A DNA stretch of 64,000 nt, taken from contig OZ038322.1 in NCBI GenBank assembly GCA_964035795.1, positions 7,999,345-8,063,344 on the forward strand, in the 5' to 3' direction. The notes beneath the pieces are model-generated. The model saw only the letters and a list, made by a program, of their open reading frames with translations, was not told the origin of the DNA and made no database searches. Made by a program: the position numbers and the translations under genes. The first letter of the stretch is position 1, and the number at the start of each line of letters is the position of its first letter. The DNA comes from Pterobdella sp. o SKG-2022 (Eukaryota; Annelida; Clitellata; Hirudinida; Piscicolidae). Below are positions 22,401-35,452 of the stretch, piece after piece.

Positions 22401-25400
22401 TACTTTTACGCAACCAAAAAGTTGAAGCTTTTTTGAAACAAAATATCATTATTGGTTATCTGATGATGATATAGAATATATCGAAAAGCTTCGTCAAAAT
22501 AAAAAATTCAAATATTTTCGTGTTTTTATGATTCAAAATTTTGAGACAAACTGTTCACAAAATTACATTAGTTGGTTCAAACAGTTATCAAATTTTATAT
22601 ATTTTTAAAACAAGATTAATAGAACGAGCAATTTACAAACAAAATTTACTTCAGAAACGCTTTGCATTTCTGAAAATTATGAATTTTTTCGCTAACGTTT
22701 TATGATAAGGTATATATGGTATATATTATGATAACTTATCGAAAATTATAGCTTCCAATTCTCAATAAATGTATTAAAAATTCCTCTTATTTGATGTTTT
22801 TCGTTAAAAAATATTGAAGAAAAATACATACGATGTCTCTGAAAAATTATAAATAAAAAAAAACATGGTATTAGCGCTGTTTCAGAGGTTTGGGGAAATT
22901 TTTGAAGAAAAGTTACGAACACAGGTTGAGTGGGAGAGAGTCCCACAGACGCGGGACTTGATGAAATAAAAACGACTTTAAGAAAATCCTAAGACTGCTG
23001 ATATAGCTAGAGACTAAAGTTTAGAATTAGAAAGATTGATGGGTGTGTCTGATGAAGAAAAACTTATACGAATCAACAGCATGACTTCAGATGAGTTGAA
23101 GTTGGTGCAAAAGATAGCTCGGTAGGCCACAGAAAAACGAGTTTCTGTAGTCCAGTCTGAGCAAAACTAATGAGATAACAAGGACCTTGGCAGTTTCGAA
23201 TATTAAAAAATTTATAACTTGTAAGATTGTCTTTATATGGGAGTTGGAAGATTGTGCTGTTCGTAAAAAAAGAGTTCAAGATTGGAGTCTAGAGTACCAC
23301 ATCGGATTTTGACTGAAGCATGTTGGGAGATTAGAGCGGTCAAAGGTTTTGGCAAAAAAAAATTTTATACTGGTAAAAAAAAGGCTGCTAATGAATACAA
23401 ATTTGTTTTTGAAAAAGTAAAACAATGGAACATGTTTTATAGAAAGCTGGTTCAAGATCCAGACATGAGAACCTAGTGGAAAGGTTTGTGCCATCAACAA
23501 ACTGATTGGACGTTGTAATTAAGTGAAAAAATTATGTAATGCGGTATTCATAAAACGCTTGTTAGAAATTTAATTCAGCAAAAACACTCCGTGGAGCAAT
23601 TGCTAATGGTCAGCCCACGCGGCATCGAACCCTTAACTTTAAGTAGTTAGTCTAATGCTTTACCACTGAGCTATACGGGCCGACGTTGATGAGGATTTGT
23701 GAGTAAAAAATAGATTTTTACTTTGAAAAAATTAGTGAAAGGGTTCACAAGATTGTTTCTTAGATATTGCAATGTGTAAGAAGAGATCTGTGTAGAATGG
23801 ATTTAGCAGTTTTTCAAAAAACTTTCAAGCTAGGAGTGAAAGATGCAAAAGCATTATAAAAAAGTTTGCACAGAACTCTAAGATAAGAGTACGAGCAGTT
23901 TTGTGAGTTTGTTTGGGAAAAATGAAAAGTCTGCTTGAAACAGATTTGCCATACTTTTCAATACAAAACCCTTCTTTTGGGTTGTTTTTTTAAACACGAG
24001 AGTTTTAGTGGATTAATTGTAATGAAGGTGATTGCTAGAACGAAAAAAGTGAAAGCAGAGTGGAGTTGGTGGTAAACCAGTGACTTAAACAAATTTTTTA
24101 TGGTTGTAAGAAACCTTTCAATTGAAACATCAGAAGAACGAATGAAATGTTAATCACGGATAAATGGTAAGTCATTCTAGAAGGCAACATGTTCAAAGTT
24201 TTTAAGAAGTGGGAAGCTACAACTTGAAAATGGAAAAAGAGAGGGAGGTGAGGTTGAAGTGGTAGAAGATCAGAGTCTTTTCAAAATGAAGGATAGTTTT
24301 TGTAGTGATAATGAAATGATGAATGTCACCAAAAAGTGCGTCTTATCACACCAATAACATTATTAAACGCAAAAAAAGCAAATCATTTTTATATTCATAA
24401 AAGCCATTAAAAAAAACCACCAAACAAAGATATAAAAATAATACAACTGAAAATATAAAAAACATGACTAAGTAAATAAAAACCTATAACATGAGCGTAC
24501 CATTGTCGAAGTAGAGAACATCAGACAGCGTGGAGAGTTGGGTGTTGAATGGTGCCATCAATGGGGCCAAGTACTATATTGGGTTGAAATGGCCTCCAAA
24601 AGGTATTATAGGACTTAAAAATTTAATTATACACAACTAAAAGGATCTTATCGTTACATTTTATAGACAATTTATGTCATGGAGTTGTTTATGGGGTTGG
24701 TTTACATTATGTTAAGGTTTAGCAGAGTGGGACTATACATGAAAAAAACTTGGCTATGAAACAAATATTAAAATAATATTCCAATATCGCAAGTGTCTGT
24801 CAAAGTTTGAGCAATTTAAAATACACAAAAGTTAGTTTAATCATTATATTAAAGGTTCAATTGTTTAATTATATCAAAAACCATTCTTACTTGCATGCTC
24901 TAATTATCTCTAAAAAAAATTTTTCCAAACTAAAGTACTTTAATTAATAGAAACTCGTAACGTATATTTTATTCATATAAAAATTTCAAAAAACTTTCAA
25001 GACACTGCACTATTTTCATAATGGCACGTCCTTCTAAATTCACCTGGGAAGTTGTCAGCCATGGATGTAGAAAATCACTCATGTATAAGAAGCCTAAGAC
25101 GAATGGGGGAGGGAAGATAGTTAAATGAAGGATAGGTGAGGGAATGATGGATGGATGATGGCTTAATGGATAATTGATGAGTGGTTGACAGATAAGTAGT
25201 GACAAAAATGAATGGTTAATTTGACTGATGAGTGTGAGAAGAGTTAGTTAACTCAAAGAGTAAACGATGCGATGAATGAAAGGTCTGGAACCTTTTTAAT
25301 ACAACTTGGTTGGACTGATATTAATAAAATACTTTATGCAATAAAAAACTTTGGAAAAATGTTAAGATATGCATAAAAAGATAAATAAGTAGAATGAAAT

Positions 25401-28400
25401 GAAACATTGTCCAAACGACAAAGAAAAATGATAAAGCCCATATGACCATGTTAGTTGTTGAAAACATGAACATGAGTTAAACGTAAATTTTTTATTGAAA
25501 ATTTCATTAAAATAATAGCTGATAAGGTTCCAAAAATTCTGAGAGAGCATTTTTTCCAAGTGATATTTATCCGCGTATAAAGCTGTATTGACCACAAGGC
25601 AATCCATTTTGAAACATATTTGAATGCTAAAGTGTGATCCATAAAACCATAAAATCTATAAAAAATTAAGTTTTTACTGAATACTTGTAAAAAGCTTTTT
25701 AAGCAAAAATAAGTAAGGTGCGTTATTGTGAAAGAATATTTTTTTCAGAAAAAAATGAGCTATCTTACAAGTTCACATTTATTCATCCCGTATATTGCTT
25801 ATTTCTGTATTACAATGTTTTCCTACTACGGATCTGTCCATTTTTTGCTATATGAGCTCATAAATAAAATTTTTTGTACATCTACAATAATATTGATATT
25901 ATTACCAAACGTTTATAAATTATATAAAACATTAGAGTATTTTTCATTTGTTTTCACTTCAAAGACTTGTTTCATTTGTTTTTCTTTTTCTGTAAGCAAC
26001 CAAAATCTTTTCCGCCTTTTGAGCATTCAATTGAAAATAATGGAGAAATTCGTTTGGGTTTTGAAGTTTTTCCTAGCAGCTAAATTTCCAATTTTCTCAA
26101 AATTGATCCTCAATTTATTGCAGTCACTATCAAAAAAAAAGTATTAAATTTTAAATTTTATTCAAATTATGTGAGCGATTTTAAAGCGGTTCAAATGTAT
26201 GTTGAGTGGAACCACGATGCATCCTAATTTCTTGACATTCAAATAATTCAAGAGCTTCCTTCTTTCACAACCCCATTGAAGAGCTCTCTTACACATTTGA
26301 TAAATGTCTTTCACCTTGACTTTATTCCTACTCAACGTTTATTAGGCATCGACTCCTTTTTTTGAAGTGACGTTGCTAAAAAGATTGCGCCCAAGATTTA
26401 ATTTATAAAGATATTTTCAAAGGTTTTTTTTCAAGTTTTTAAAATGCTGAAATTTTTTGCAAGCGTCTATTTGAGAACATTCTAGAAGCATTTAGCATAA
26501 AAACGCCGTCATTATACTGAAATATGGATGAAATTTTAATAACTTTATTCCAACGTGCCTAGTAAGACCATAAGAGATAAGGAGTTTCATGCGTTTAGAT
26601 ATAAGTTTTAAATCTTAAAATTTAAAAAATTTTACTTTCATTGTTACCAGAATTAGAGATAGAACTGCAAAGTCGCAAATATATTCCGACTTTTCACAGT
26701 ACAAAACATTTGTTTATGAAATCAATTGCTTCAAATGATAAATTCAAGACTCATAAAAATAAATATCTTTTAATATTTGCTCCAAAGGTTTTTTTCAATG
26801 AAGAGAATAGCATACAAGTTCTCACGAAATAAGCTACAGAAGAAAAAATTTCATAAACACTTCTATAAGCATAATGTCATTAATTCGAGTAATCTCGACC
26901 GCCCAAAAGGAGTTAACGCACTGAATCTTAATACAGGCTATGTATGTCTTGTGTGGACCTATAGAATACGCCATTTGTCCATATTATAGACCCTTTCTTG
27001 AGAAATGAAAACGTGTGTCGTTTCATACGTTAGAGGGTATTTCTTAGTTAATCTGTAGTCATGGTGTTAGTATACTCGATATATTGAAGGTTTGAGTTTT
27101 TTATTAATGTAATTTAAAATTTAGAAGAAAATTGACCATAATTCAGTAATCTTTCATGATTGAAGATGTGTTAAGGTTTCTTATATAATCTTTGTTTTCC
27201 AGTATTTCGATAATTTAGTTTTCAATGCAACGTAAAATGGAAACTTAACCCATAGAAAACTCAAAAACAAACGTTTCACGCAAGACCTCGAAGCGTATAG
27301 AACAAAACTTAAAAACAATATTCAATATTGAAAAATCTACGTCAAGCTGGATTAGAATTATGAACCAAAAAAATAACTTCACCGCACCCAGACCATATAA
27401 ATATCCACAAAGCATGAAAGAGTGTAAGGAATAAATCATAATGCACTCAAACACATATTAAATATACGATTGGGCTTCGTATGTAGGAAACTTTTCAACA
27501 TAAAGCCCATAACTTTTGTTCCTCTTGAAACTATTTCTTATGTTTTTATTGAGTTTTACTCAAGCAATGACAGATAAATTCGTTTATTTTATCCAATCAC
27601 AAAATTTTTCTGATTTTTGCATTAATTTTTAAAAATTTATTTCACAATTGAATTGAATCGTATTAAAAACAGTCACAAAATCTGTTTAGTTATTTATAGA
27701 CTTTTGTTTGAAATTGTATTATAGACAAAAGCAATTACACATATAACCAACCCTCCGTGGTCACTGTGACTTGACTGACTTCATGGCCGTAAAACAGAAA
27801 GGGGAAACTCAGTGGAACTGTCTGTTTGCAAACATAAATAACAAAAAAAAATGGAAATGATGACATTAAAAATAATTAAGTGAAATCTAAAAATGAGTTA
27901 TTAGAATATTACAAGTGAAAAATACTAGAAATAAGTTTAAGAATATGATAAGCAAATAACAGCATAAATATCATGAAAATGAATACACAAACAGTAACGA
28001 TAAACCACTGAAAAGCCATGCTATATATATTTGATGTCCCATATTCATATGTATTTACAAGACCTTTATTTATGAAGCATGAAATTCCCTTCAAAACTTA
28101 AAAAATAATTTAATGCTTAAGAATAGCAGTTTGAGAGTTATTATTTATGTGCATTAAAATCAGAAATTACTATGAGAATTTTGTTTTCTTTCTATTTATG
28201 TAACTTGTTCAACCGTGTTCTGTGGGGAAATCTATTGCGTTCTTTTAGTCTTTACACGCACATGAATGGGAAAATTTAAATTAGGAACTTTACTGTTTTG
28301 AAATACATTAAACTTCAATTTATAGGATTTACTTATTCAAAAAAATTTCAATAATACTTATAAAACAAAAAAAAAGTCGTCACATCCTCAAACAAATAAA

Positions 28401-31400
28401 GATTTTAAACCAAAGGCTGCGATTGATCAAGTCTTTATGGCATGTATAAGCTGCACTGAAAAGATGCAGAGGTTTGTTCAATTTAATTCATTGTTGCAAA
28501 TTCTAGACTGGATATGCTTTGAATAATTGAACTTCTCTAATGGAATATATATTTGAGGAATGTTCTATTTTTATAACTTGGTTATGTTTTGAGTTTTTTC
28601 TTATTGTTTTTTTTTCTGAAATAAATCACTTAATTTTTCATTATTATTCAAGTGCAAGTTTAGCATATAGGGAACATTGCAAGACAAATGAATAATGGTT
28701 TCTACTGGCAAGCGTGTTCAAAGAACAAGCCTTGAAAAAATTATAAAAAAGATATCCGTATTACTAGAAAATATTTTTGAAACTCATTTTTCTGTCCAAT
28801 AATAATTTTCAAGTTTTTAAATCTGAAATAGTTTCTAATGGATAATTACTTTTATACTTTTACTCAAAAAAAAATAGCATCTAACAAAAAAGCGGTAAAA
28901 ATTAAAGAAACTTTTCACAGTAGTGTTACATGAAAACGCGCGGAATTTTTTCTATAGATAAAGCCAATTATATATAAAGACAATTAAAGTGCTAAAACCA
29001 CACTAGACGTGAATAATGTAGAACAAATAGTTATAAGAAAAAATGAAATAAAACAAAAGTAAAGTTATTCATTCTAAATGAATTAAACTATCCTATCGCA
29101 TTTTAAGCCCCAGATATTTTTCTTATCTCTCATTGTGTCTTGTGTCACAGCTCCTATAAAGGTCTGGTAACTACCTTTTGAGGATTTTATATTGCGTCTT
29201 TATGATTGAGCGTTTGTGATATTATCACGTTGAACGCATAGCTTTTATTGTAGTGGCTTTACAACTCTTGTAAGTTTCTTGAGGGTGCTTTTATGCTTCT
29301 TAAACTGTTTGCTTTCAAAAAGCCTTTTGATGCTTTTGAAGTCTTGAAGCTAAAGTATTCATTACTTTGGTGGTTCATTTCAAGTGTTTAACATTTAATA
29401 TTTTTATATAAAAAATATTTTTTGATGAAAATGACTAAATAAATTAAGTTGAAAAATCCCAATTCATAAAGAATATGATTTCAACAATAGAAAACATTTT
29501 GAAATCAATTTACCACTGCTTTTACATTATGTTTTGATGGATTTTTTTGAAAACGTTCGTTTTTCCAATCTATTTTTAATAAAAATTTATAATTGGAATT
29601 CATCAAAGATTAAAATAGATCTTTTTCATTTTTCACGATCAACTAAAACAAAACCCTCAAAAAAAAATTTTAAACTTTAAAAACGCTCAAGTTTGCTAAT
29701 GATTTTGAATATATTTCCTCTAAAATTAAAATTCATCAAACCCAACTTTAAATCTATAGCAACACTGTGCAAAAGTGAAAAATTTTTTTCGATGTTTATT
29801 ATTGTTTTTCGATGATAAATTTACTAGACTTTCTCCTTGATTTACTTCTTTCCTTTGAACTCACATTTCTATTAGGGCTTCTTAACTACAAAGTATCTAC
29901 TAAAAAGAAATCTTATGTTTCATATATTTTAAGTTGTTAATAAGCTTACATTAAAATAACTTTTAAAGTCTTTTAGGTTTTTGAATAGTTGAGTAAAATA
30001 AACTGAAATAACTGTAGCAGCATCTGTTTAAGGCGTTTTCGATCGCCATAAAGCATGGTTGTATGAATTTTAATTAATTTCTAAAGAGTCGAGAGGACAA
30101 TAAAGCAATCTTATCACAATTTTCCAATCATCCTACTGTAACTTTATTTACATTTCCAAAATACTCCGGGTTTTTGTGCGCAATGGTTGTTTATAAAGAA
30201 TTTTTGTGTATAGTATGAACTAATTAAAACGCTATAAGAAGCAAAAACGTAGAAGTCTCTATTAAGATTTTGTATTGACTTGCTCGCATAACTCGCCGAT
30301 GTTGGATCAAATTGACTTCTCATTGGCAATCGCATATATATTGATTCGTGTCATAATCATGATTGTAAATATCTCAAGCTAAAAGAACTTTCGATTTCAT
30401 TATTTCGTCGCGAGCTTTATAACTGATATCTTAATTTTATAGCCAGTTCCTCTGATGTAACCCTGTGCAGCGTTGCAAAAAATATTATATTTATTATTCT
30501 CATTCAGGCTAGTATCTCAAGGATAAACCTCAGTTATATTTTCAGTTAAATAAATTAATGTATCACCTAAACACGCTTGGTTTGTTTGTTAGTTCTCATC
30601 GTTTCAATACGTTAGACATATTCTTTTAAGTTTTGCAATTTTTCACGCGTCAAACTTTCAAGATAGGTCGAAGTTGTTATTTATTCAATAGCTTTCCAAC
30701 ATCTCGAACCTTCAAGTCAAAAAATGCGCTTGCCACTTTTCCATCTGCTTTCATTATTCTCACCAAAAAAATTCAATTTAAATCTACATAGTTATATTAT
30801 GTACGTATAGAGTTTTCAAAATATGTTTTTCTAGCGTTTTCAGTCTACTTGCTTAGAACTGACAGTGTATAAAGCTTTAAACTCTCACAGCATCACTGGA
30901 TCTCTAATAAGTTATTTAGAGATTTATTGCAAGAGTTTTAAAATATTAAAAATTGATTGAATAATTCTAAAAATACCTACTTATTCTAACCATTCATCTT
31001 GCCTCTTTAAAATTATATTCTTATGACATTATGAATCTGCATGATTTTATTTTATATTTATGAGAAAATCTTTTGGGGCGTAACTAAAGTCATAAATTTT
31101 TTTATCGCAGTTCTCATATTCAGTTTTTAGTTTATGGCGCTTTGAGTGATAAATTCCTCTGACACCTCAAAAACATATGATTTTCGTTTGAGAATACTGG
31201 GATAAGGGGTCACAGGTTGCGAAGAGCGGCAGTTTTTCTCAAGCCTTTCGTACGTTGGTAATTATAGTGAAAAGATTAATGCTCCAATTTTGCTGCTTTT
31301 GTTTTAACAAATTTTTTTTTAAATTATCGTAGTTTTCTTATGGAAATAAATTTTTAAAGATCGCATTTTTTAAATAAAAATGCAACTTTCAAAAGCTTTA

Positions 31401-34400
31401 TACTTATTGCATGAACCTCACTCAAGCACCAAAAAAAAATATACTTAGCTGTAATAAATCAAAGTTTCTCTTTCGACTTGAAAATTATTTATAATTGGAA
31501 AATTTTCAAACTTACCAAAGCGTTTCTTTGTCTACTGGACCAGTTGAAAGGTGTGGGTGTTGGGAAGGGTGGTACTGAGGTTGTGTCTGGTTTTGATGTT
31601 GAATTAAATACTGAAGTAGAATTTTTTAGCGTTAAATAGGATTTTTTAAATCTTTTTAGCGGAGTTTTTTCAGATAATTGAGAAGAAATTGTGTTGGAAG
31701 GTGGTGAAATTTTTTTTGCTGAAGATTCCACAGATGAATCCTTACTCGGAACACTATTATTAAAAAATGTCATCAAAGTTTCTGTCGTTACGGTTTCTTC
31801 TCCCAATGAGATTTTTTCTTGTTTGTGAGTCGTTGACAAAAATGAATGAAAAATTGCTTGGGTAGTGATGTCCGAAAATGAATGGCTTTCTTTTGTTACT
31901 CTAGTGATATCTTGAGAGATTTTATCATCAATCAATGTATCTGAGTTATAAGTTGTGTGAGAAAAAACAGGAGAAATATATCGAAAATATTTTGACGCAG
32001 GTTGTGTTTTTGATGTAGTAAACGGAGTAACAAGGGGTGGCTTTTGGGGTGAGTTAAGATTAGATGACATTTGAGGTCCAGGCGATAAAAAATATGAGAG
32101 CAATCTTGTAGTTGACGAAGAGATTTTTGATGGTGGTTTCAAGAGAGGCGTTAAGGATATTGTAGACATGGTATCAGAAGATGATGACTCTGATTGTGAT
32201 GAAGACGAATCAGAGAACGCATATTGCTGTTGAACAAAAGGGTAATCAAGATCATCCGAATAGTCTTCATCAGCAATAATAATAAAAGAACTGGCAGGAA
32301 CCCAGAAGTCTCCTAAACGACCATCCAAGATTTGAGTTTCGTAGTAGTTGTGTTCTTTGTTCTGTTGAAATAAATATGATTTTCAATAGTTATGATTCGA
32401 ACGAGTTTTATATAATTTTCGCTGTGTCTTTGCATCAAACTTATTCTGTAACCATCACGCTATACAAAAAAAATATAATAAATAAGTAAAAAAATTAATT
32501 GTATGGATGTGAAAAACATTTTAGATTGCATGTAAAAAATTTCTCTATTGTCTCGCAGGCATGCTTTTTGACTACCATCCACTTGCTCAAAATTCCTGAT
32601 CTAATCAACTATTTTCAAGGCACAAAACCTTCAATCTTTTACCTCCCAAAAAAACCAAAAAATCATTTCCATTCAAACCAGCTATTTAAATAAAACTATG
32701 AAAGTCATAAAGATTACTTTTGATCTAATCATATTTCAATACTTTGCTTGAGTTTTCAATAAAAGCTAGAAATAAATTTATTAAAGGCGACATTTTATGT
32801 AGAAGCTTGAAGTTTATTGGTTTATCTACGTTTGCCCATCAAGATCACCCACTAAACTATATTTAAGAAGTCAAAAAAATAAGCACTTTTCAACGTTCAT
32901 TTTTGAGTGTTGCCTGAAGCCAAAAAGTTAAACGAACTAATATGTTTTAGAAAGAAATTTCTATGTATAAATTTTTTCTATTGCTTTAAGCATGGATTTT
33001 TTAAAGTTACAATTCCTTGATAAAACATGGGTTTTTGATTGTGTACTAGCATTGTTATTTAAATCATTAACTTCAATCTATCATCTTTGCCTGATTTTAC
33101 GATGCTTAATTGATAAACAAAAATATTTATACCATGAAATTCTCGTTAATAACAATCTCGTGATGAATGATTTCAAAAAGTCTAATGAATGCAATTAAGA
33201 CTTTCTTCCATGCATAATTCCTTCTGTAGTTATTCCACAATTCTTCACAGTTATTGCATTGAGTTCAGGAAAAAAAATACTATTTTATATAGACTAAGTT
33301 TTTCATGCCTTCTCTTCTTCCACGCCTTTTTTATTCTATTTCCTATTTTCTACGCCATTAGACCCGTGTGCCGCCTCAACATAAAGTCGATATACTTCTA
33401 CCTTACCTCAATTATACACTGCTCTGCCCAGATTTCACTCTGTCTCAAATTCCAACGCAATATTTGAAGTAAAATTTTATTGTAAAACTTTTAAAAATAA
33501 GCTGATTGATTTATGGGGTATTCTAGTACCTTATTCAAAAATCAATCAAAAAAACTTCACTTTGTGACCATTAATAAATGTGAACCAATCATTAGAAACC
33601 TAACCAGTATATTAGGTTTAATATCAAGTAATTTATAGCATGACTATTCTATATCTGAATTTGTATCATCATCATAACTACAAAATTATCCTCCCAGCTA
33701 CCCTACCTCCACGCCCATCTTTCCCACCACCACAGTAACCTCTTCAACGTTGAAGGTAGATACTTTGTAATGATCATAATCATTGTTCCAAGGAGAAAAT
33801 CCAATTGCATTTTCTTGGTACATGTCATCTCTGCCATTTTTTTTCAAATTTTTTGTTGTACTTTTAACATTTTTGATTTGAGAAATTTTGTTTGACTCAT
33901 CGTTGTTTGCAAAGTCAATAATTTCCTCTTGTTTACTCTCAAAAGATTCGTCTTTTTTATTCAATTCTGTATTTTTTCTATTATTTGTTTTATTTTGTTC
34001 TTCTAGCTCAAAATTCTCTCCGTCTATGCTTTTTTCTGTTTCATTTTTATCTATTTGGAAGTCTTGTTTGTTTGTTTCCTCAATGGACTTGTCAGTAACG
34101 TTCTTATTGCTATTTTTGATTTCACCCCCAATTACATAACTTTTTTCTTTTCCCAATGTTTGATTCAATTTTTTTCCATCATATGAGCTTTTGTTCTTTA
34201 GCTTTTTATCGATAACTATTTTTAATTTCTCTTCAGTTTGTTCCTTCTCATCGTGCTTATCCCAAGCGTAAATTTTCCGAGTATACCCTCTAGAAAAGTC
34301 TTTCACGTTCCAAAAATTATTTTTGGAATCATTTTTATTATAAAAGTTTGAGCTTGCCTTTGTACCATAATATTCAAAGTGAGATTTTAAATTATTAGAA

Positions 34401-35452
34401 TCATATTTCGTATCTTTATTCCTCGAAGCAGAACCATTTGTTTCTTCAAATTTTTCTTTTGCTTTATCTTGCCTTGGAATGACCTTCTTTTGTTCCAGAG
34501 AGTTTTTCGCTGATAAATTTTCCACGGCAATTTTTGATTCCCCTGGGTTTATAAAGATATTCTCAAAGGAATTTCTATTTTTTAGATTGAAGTTATTTTT
34601 TTCTTCAACAGAGTTTTTTTCTTCTGAAATAACATCAGCAACATATGTTAGTTTATTGAATTCCGAAAGAGAGTTTTCAAGCGAAGATTGCTTTTTTGGA
34701 GTATTTGTAACTGTTTCGAAGAAACTCGATAAAATTTTTCTTAAAAAATCTATGTTTTTTGAAAGTTTGCTGTTTTTTTCAACTGATTCATTTTTCTTTT
34801 CAATTTTTGTTTCCTCGATTCGACTTACGTTTGAGGTTTTTAAAAAAGGTACTTTCAATTTTATTGCCGTTTTTGATATCATTTTCCTCCTGCCGCTATT
34901 TATTGCATCTTTTGCGCTCGCTTCTGTCTTCTTTGTTTTGTGCAGTGTCCTAACGTTAATGTTATGATAATCTTTTAATGTTTCGACATTTTTAGAAGTT
35001 TTCATCGGAATATTGAGCACATCACTGCTAAGAGAGTTAGCATTGTTTAAAGTTTCATCACCCGGCCTTGTTGACTTGCTTTCTAAGCCAGCGAATCGTG
35101 ATGTATCGAGAGAATTTGTGTGGTGGTTGGCTGCGGTAGATGGATAGCCTGGATACTTTGAAGAGAAAATACTAAACCACGCCAAAGATGCATTCTGCAC
35201 AGTGTGCTTGGTCGATTTCGCGGGAGATTCTTGCTTTTTTATGCGCTCTGTTGCACTTGATGTAAAAAACTCTAAATCAACAGCATTGTTTGCTCTTTTT
35301 TTTGCCTTACTTTCGTTGCGAATTTTAATAGGACTTTTATCTCTAAATGTAATCTTGTTTGACGAAAGCTCTGCATTAAATGGTTTGATGTTGTGAATTG
35401 AAGAGCCTTCATCCATCTCGAAAGCTAGCATCACTGTGAAATACAAAATCAT
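13487..35452 (-). CDS. PLXDC: Plexin domain-containing protein (PLXDC/TEM7 family), 12 exons
   Basis: Type I membrane protein related to vertebrate PLXDC1/2. Exons: 35452-33707, 32361-31516, 27821-27752, 25093-25044, 24573-24501, 20810-20757, 20072-20011, 17949-17856, 16341-16243, 16039-15891, 14656-14414, 13594-13487. Phases agree throughout, giving about 1197 aa. Order: hydrophobic start (MILYFTVMLAFEM), a 565-residue Lys/Asn/Glu/Ser-rich region, EHNYYETQ (family DHNYY motif), a Ser/Thr-rich linker, a nidogen-like domain (about 865-1030: PFLFYGHE, YLAPLMAPF, YFDNGT, YPVKIGLSDA, HEYHRVE), a PSI domain (1032-1081; CLECL, CQWCPGLNEC, RQRQHWLEFGC), a transmembrane helix at about 1118-1141 and a short basic tail (NRPLNWKRH, then EFIVS). 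Vertebrate relatives are about 500-530 aa, so the first two exons are greatly expanded. The ATG at 35452 gives only a weak signal peptide, so an upstream exon is possible. Confidence 0.94.
22900..24340 (+). pseudogene. Unidentified decayed coding island inside a PLXDC intron
   Basis: On the plus strand, opposite to PLXDC, several protein-like stretches broken by stops and frame changes run through 22.9-24.3 kb. Examples are LERLMGVSDEEKLIRINSMT (about 23026), AANEYKFVFEKVKQWNMFYR (about 23385), and a stretch near 23780 with RRDLCRMDLAVFQKTFKLG. Base composition is less AT-rich than the surrounding intron. A minus-strand SINE (23531-23684) is inserted in the middle. I do not recognise the protein family. 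It could be an old processed pseudogene or a degraded transposon protein, and some of the stretches may be chance. Confidence 0.35.
23531..23684 (-). repeat. tRNA-derived SINE
   Basis: On the minus strand the head GTCGGCCCGTATAGCTCAGT supplies box A, and GGGTTCGATGCC supplies box B. A tRNA-unrelated body follows (TCCACGGAGTGTTTTTGCTG, AATTAAATTTCTAACAAGCG) and it ends in ATACCGCATTAC. The same order is found at about 55580 on the plus strand. The body has lost an internal stretch relative to that copy. It sits in the PLXDC intron between the exons at 24573-24501 and 20810-20757. Confidence 0.8.

Noticed and set aside
25728..26147. 139-codon plus-strand open frame
   Set aside because: Phe/Ile/Leu/Lys-rich translation of AT-rich intron sequence, no domain, and inside a PLXDC intron on the opposite strand.
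33888..35396. Plus-strand open frames rich in Phe, Ser and Leu
   Set aside because: They are antisense shadows of PLXDC exon 1, whose Lys/Glu/Asn codons read as Phe/Leu/Ser on the other strand.
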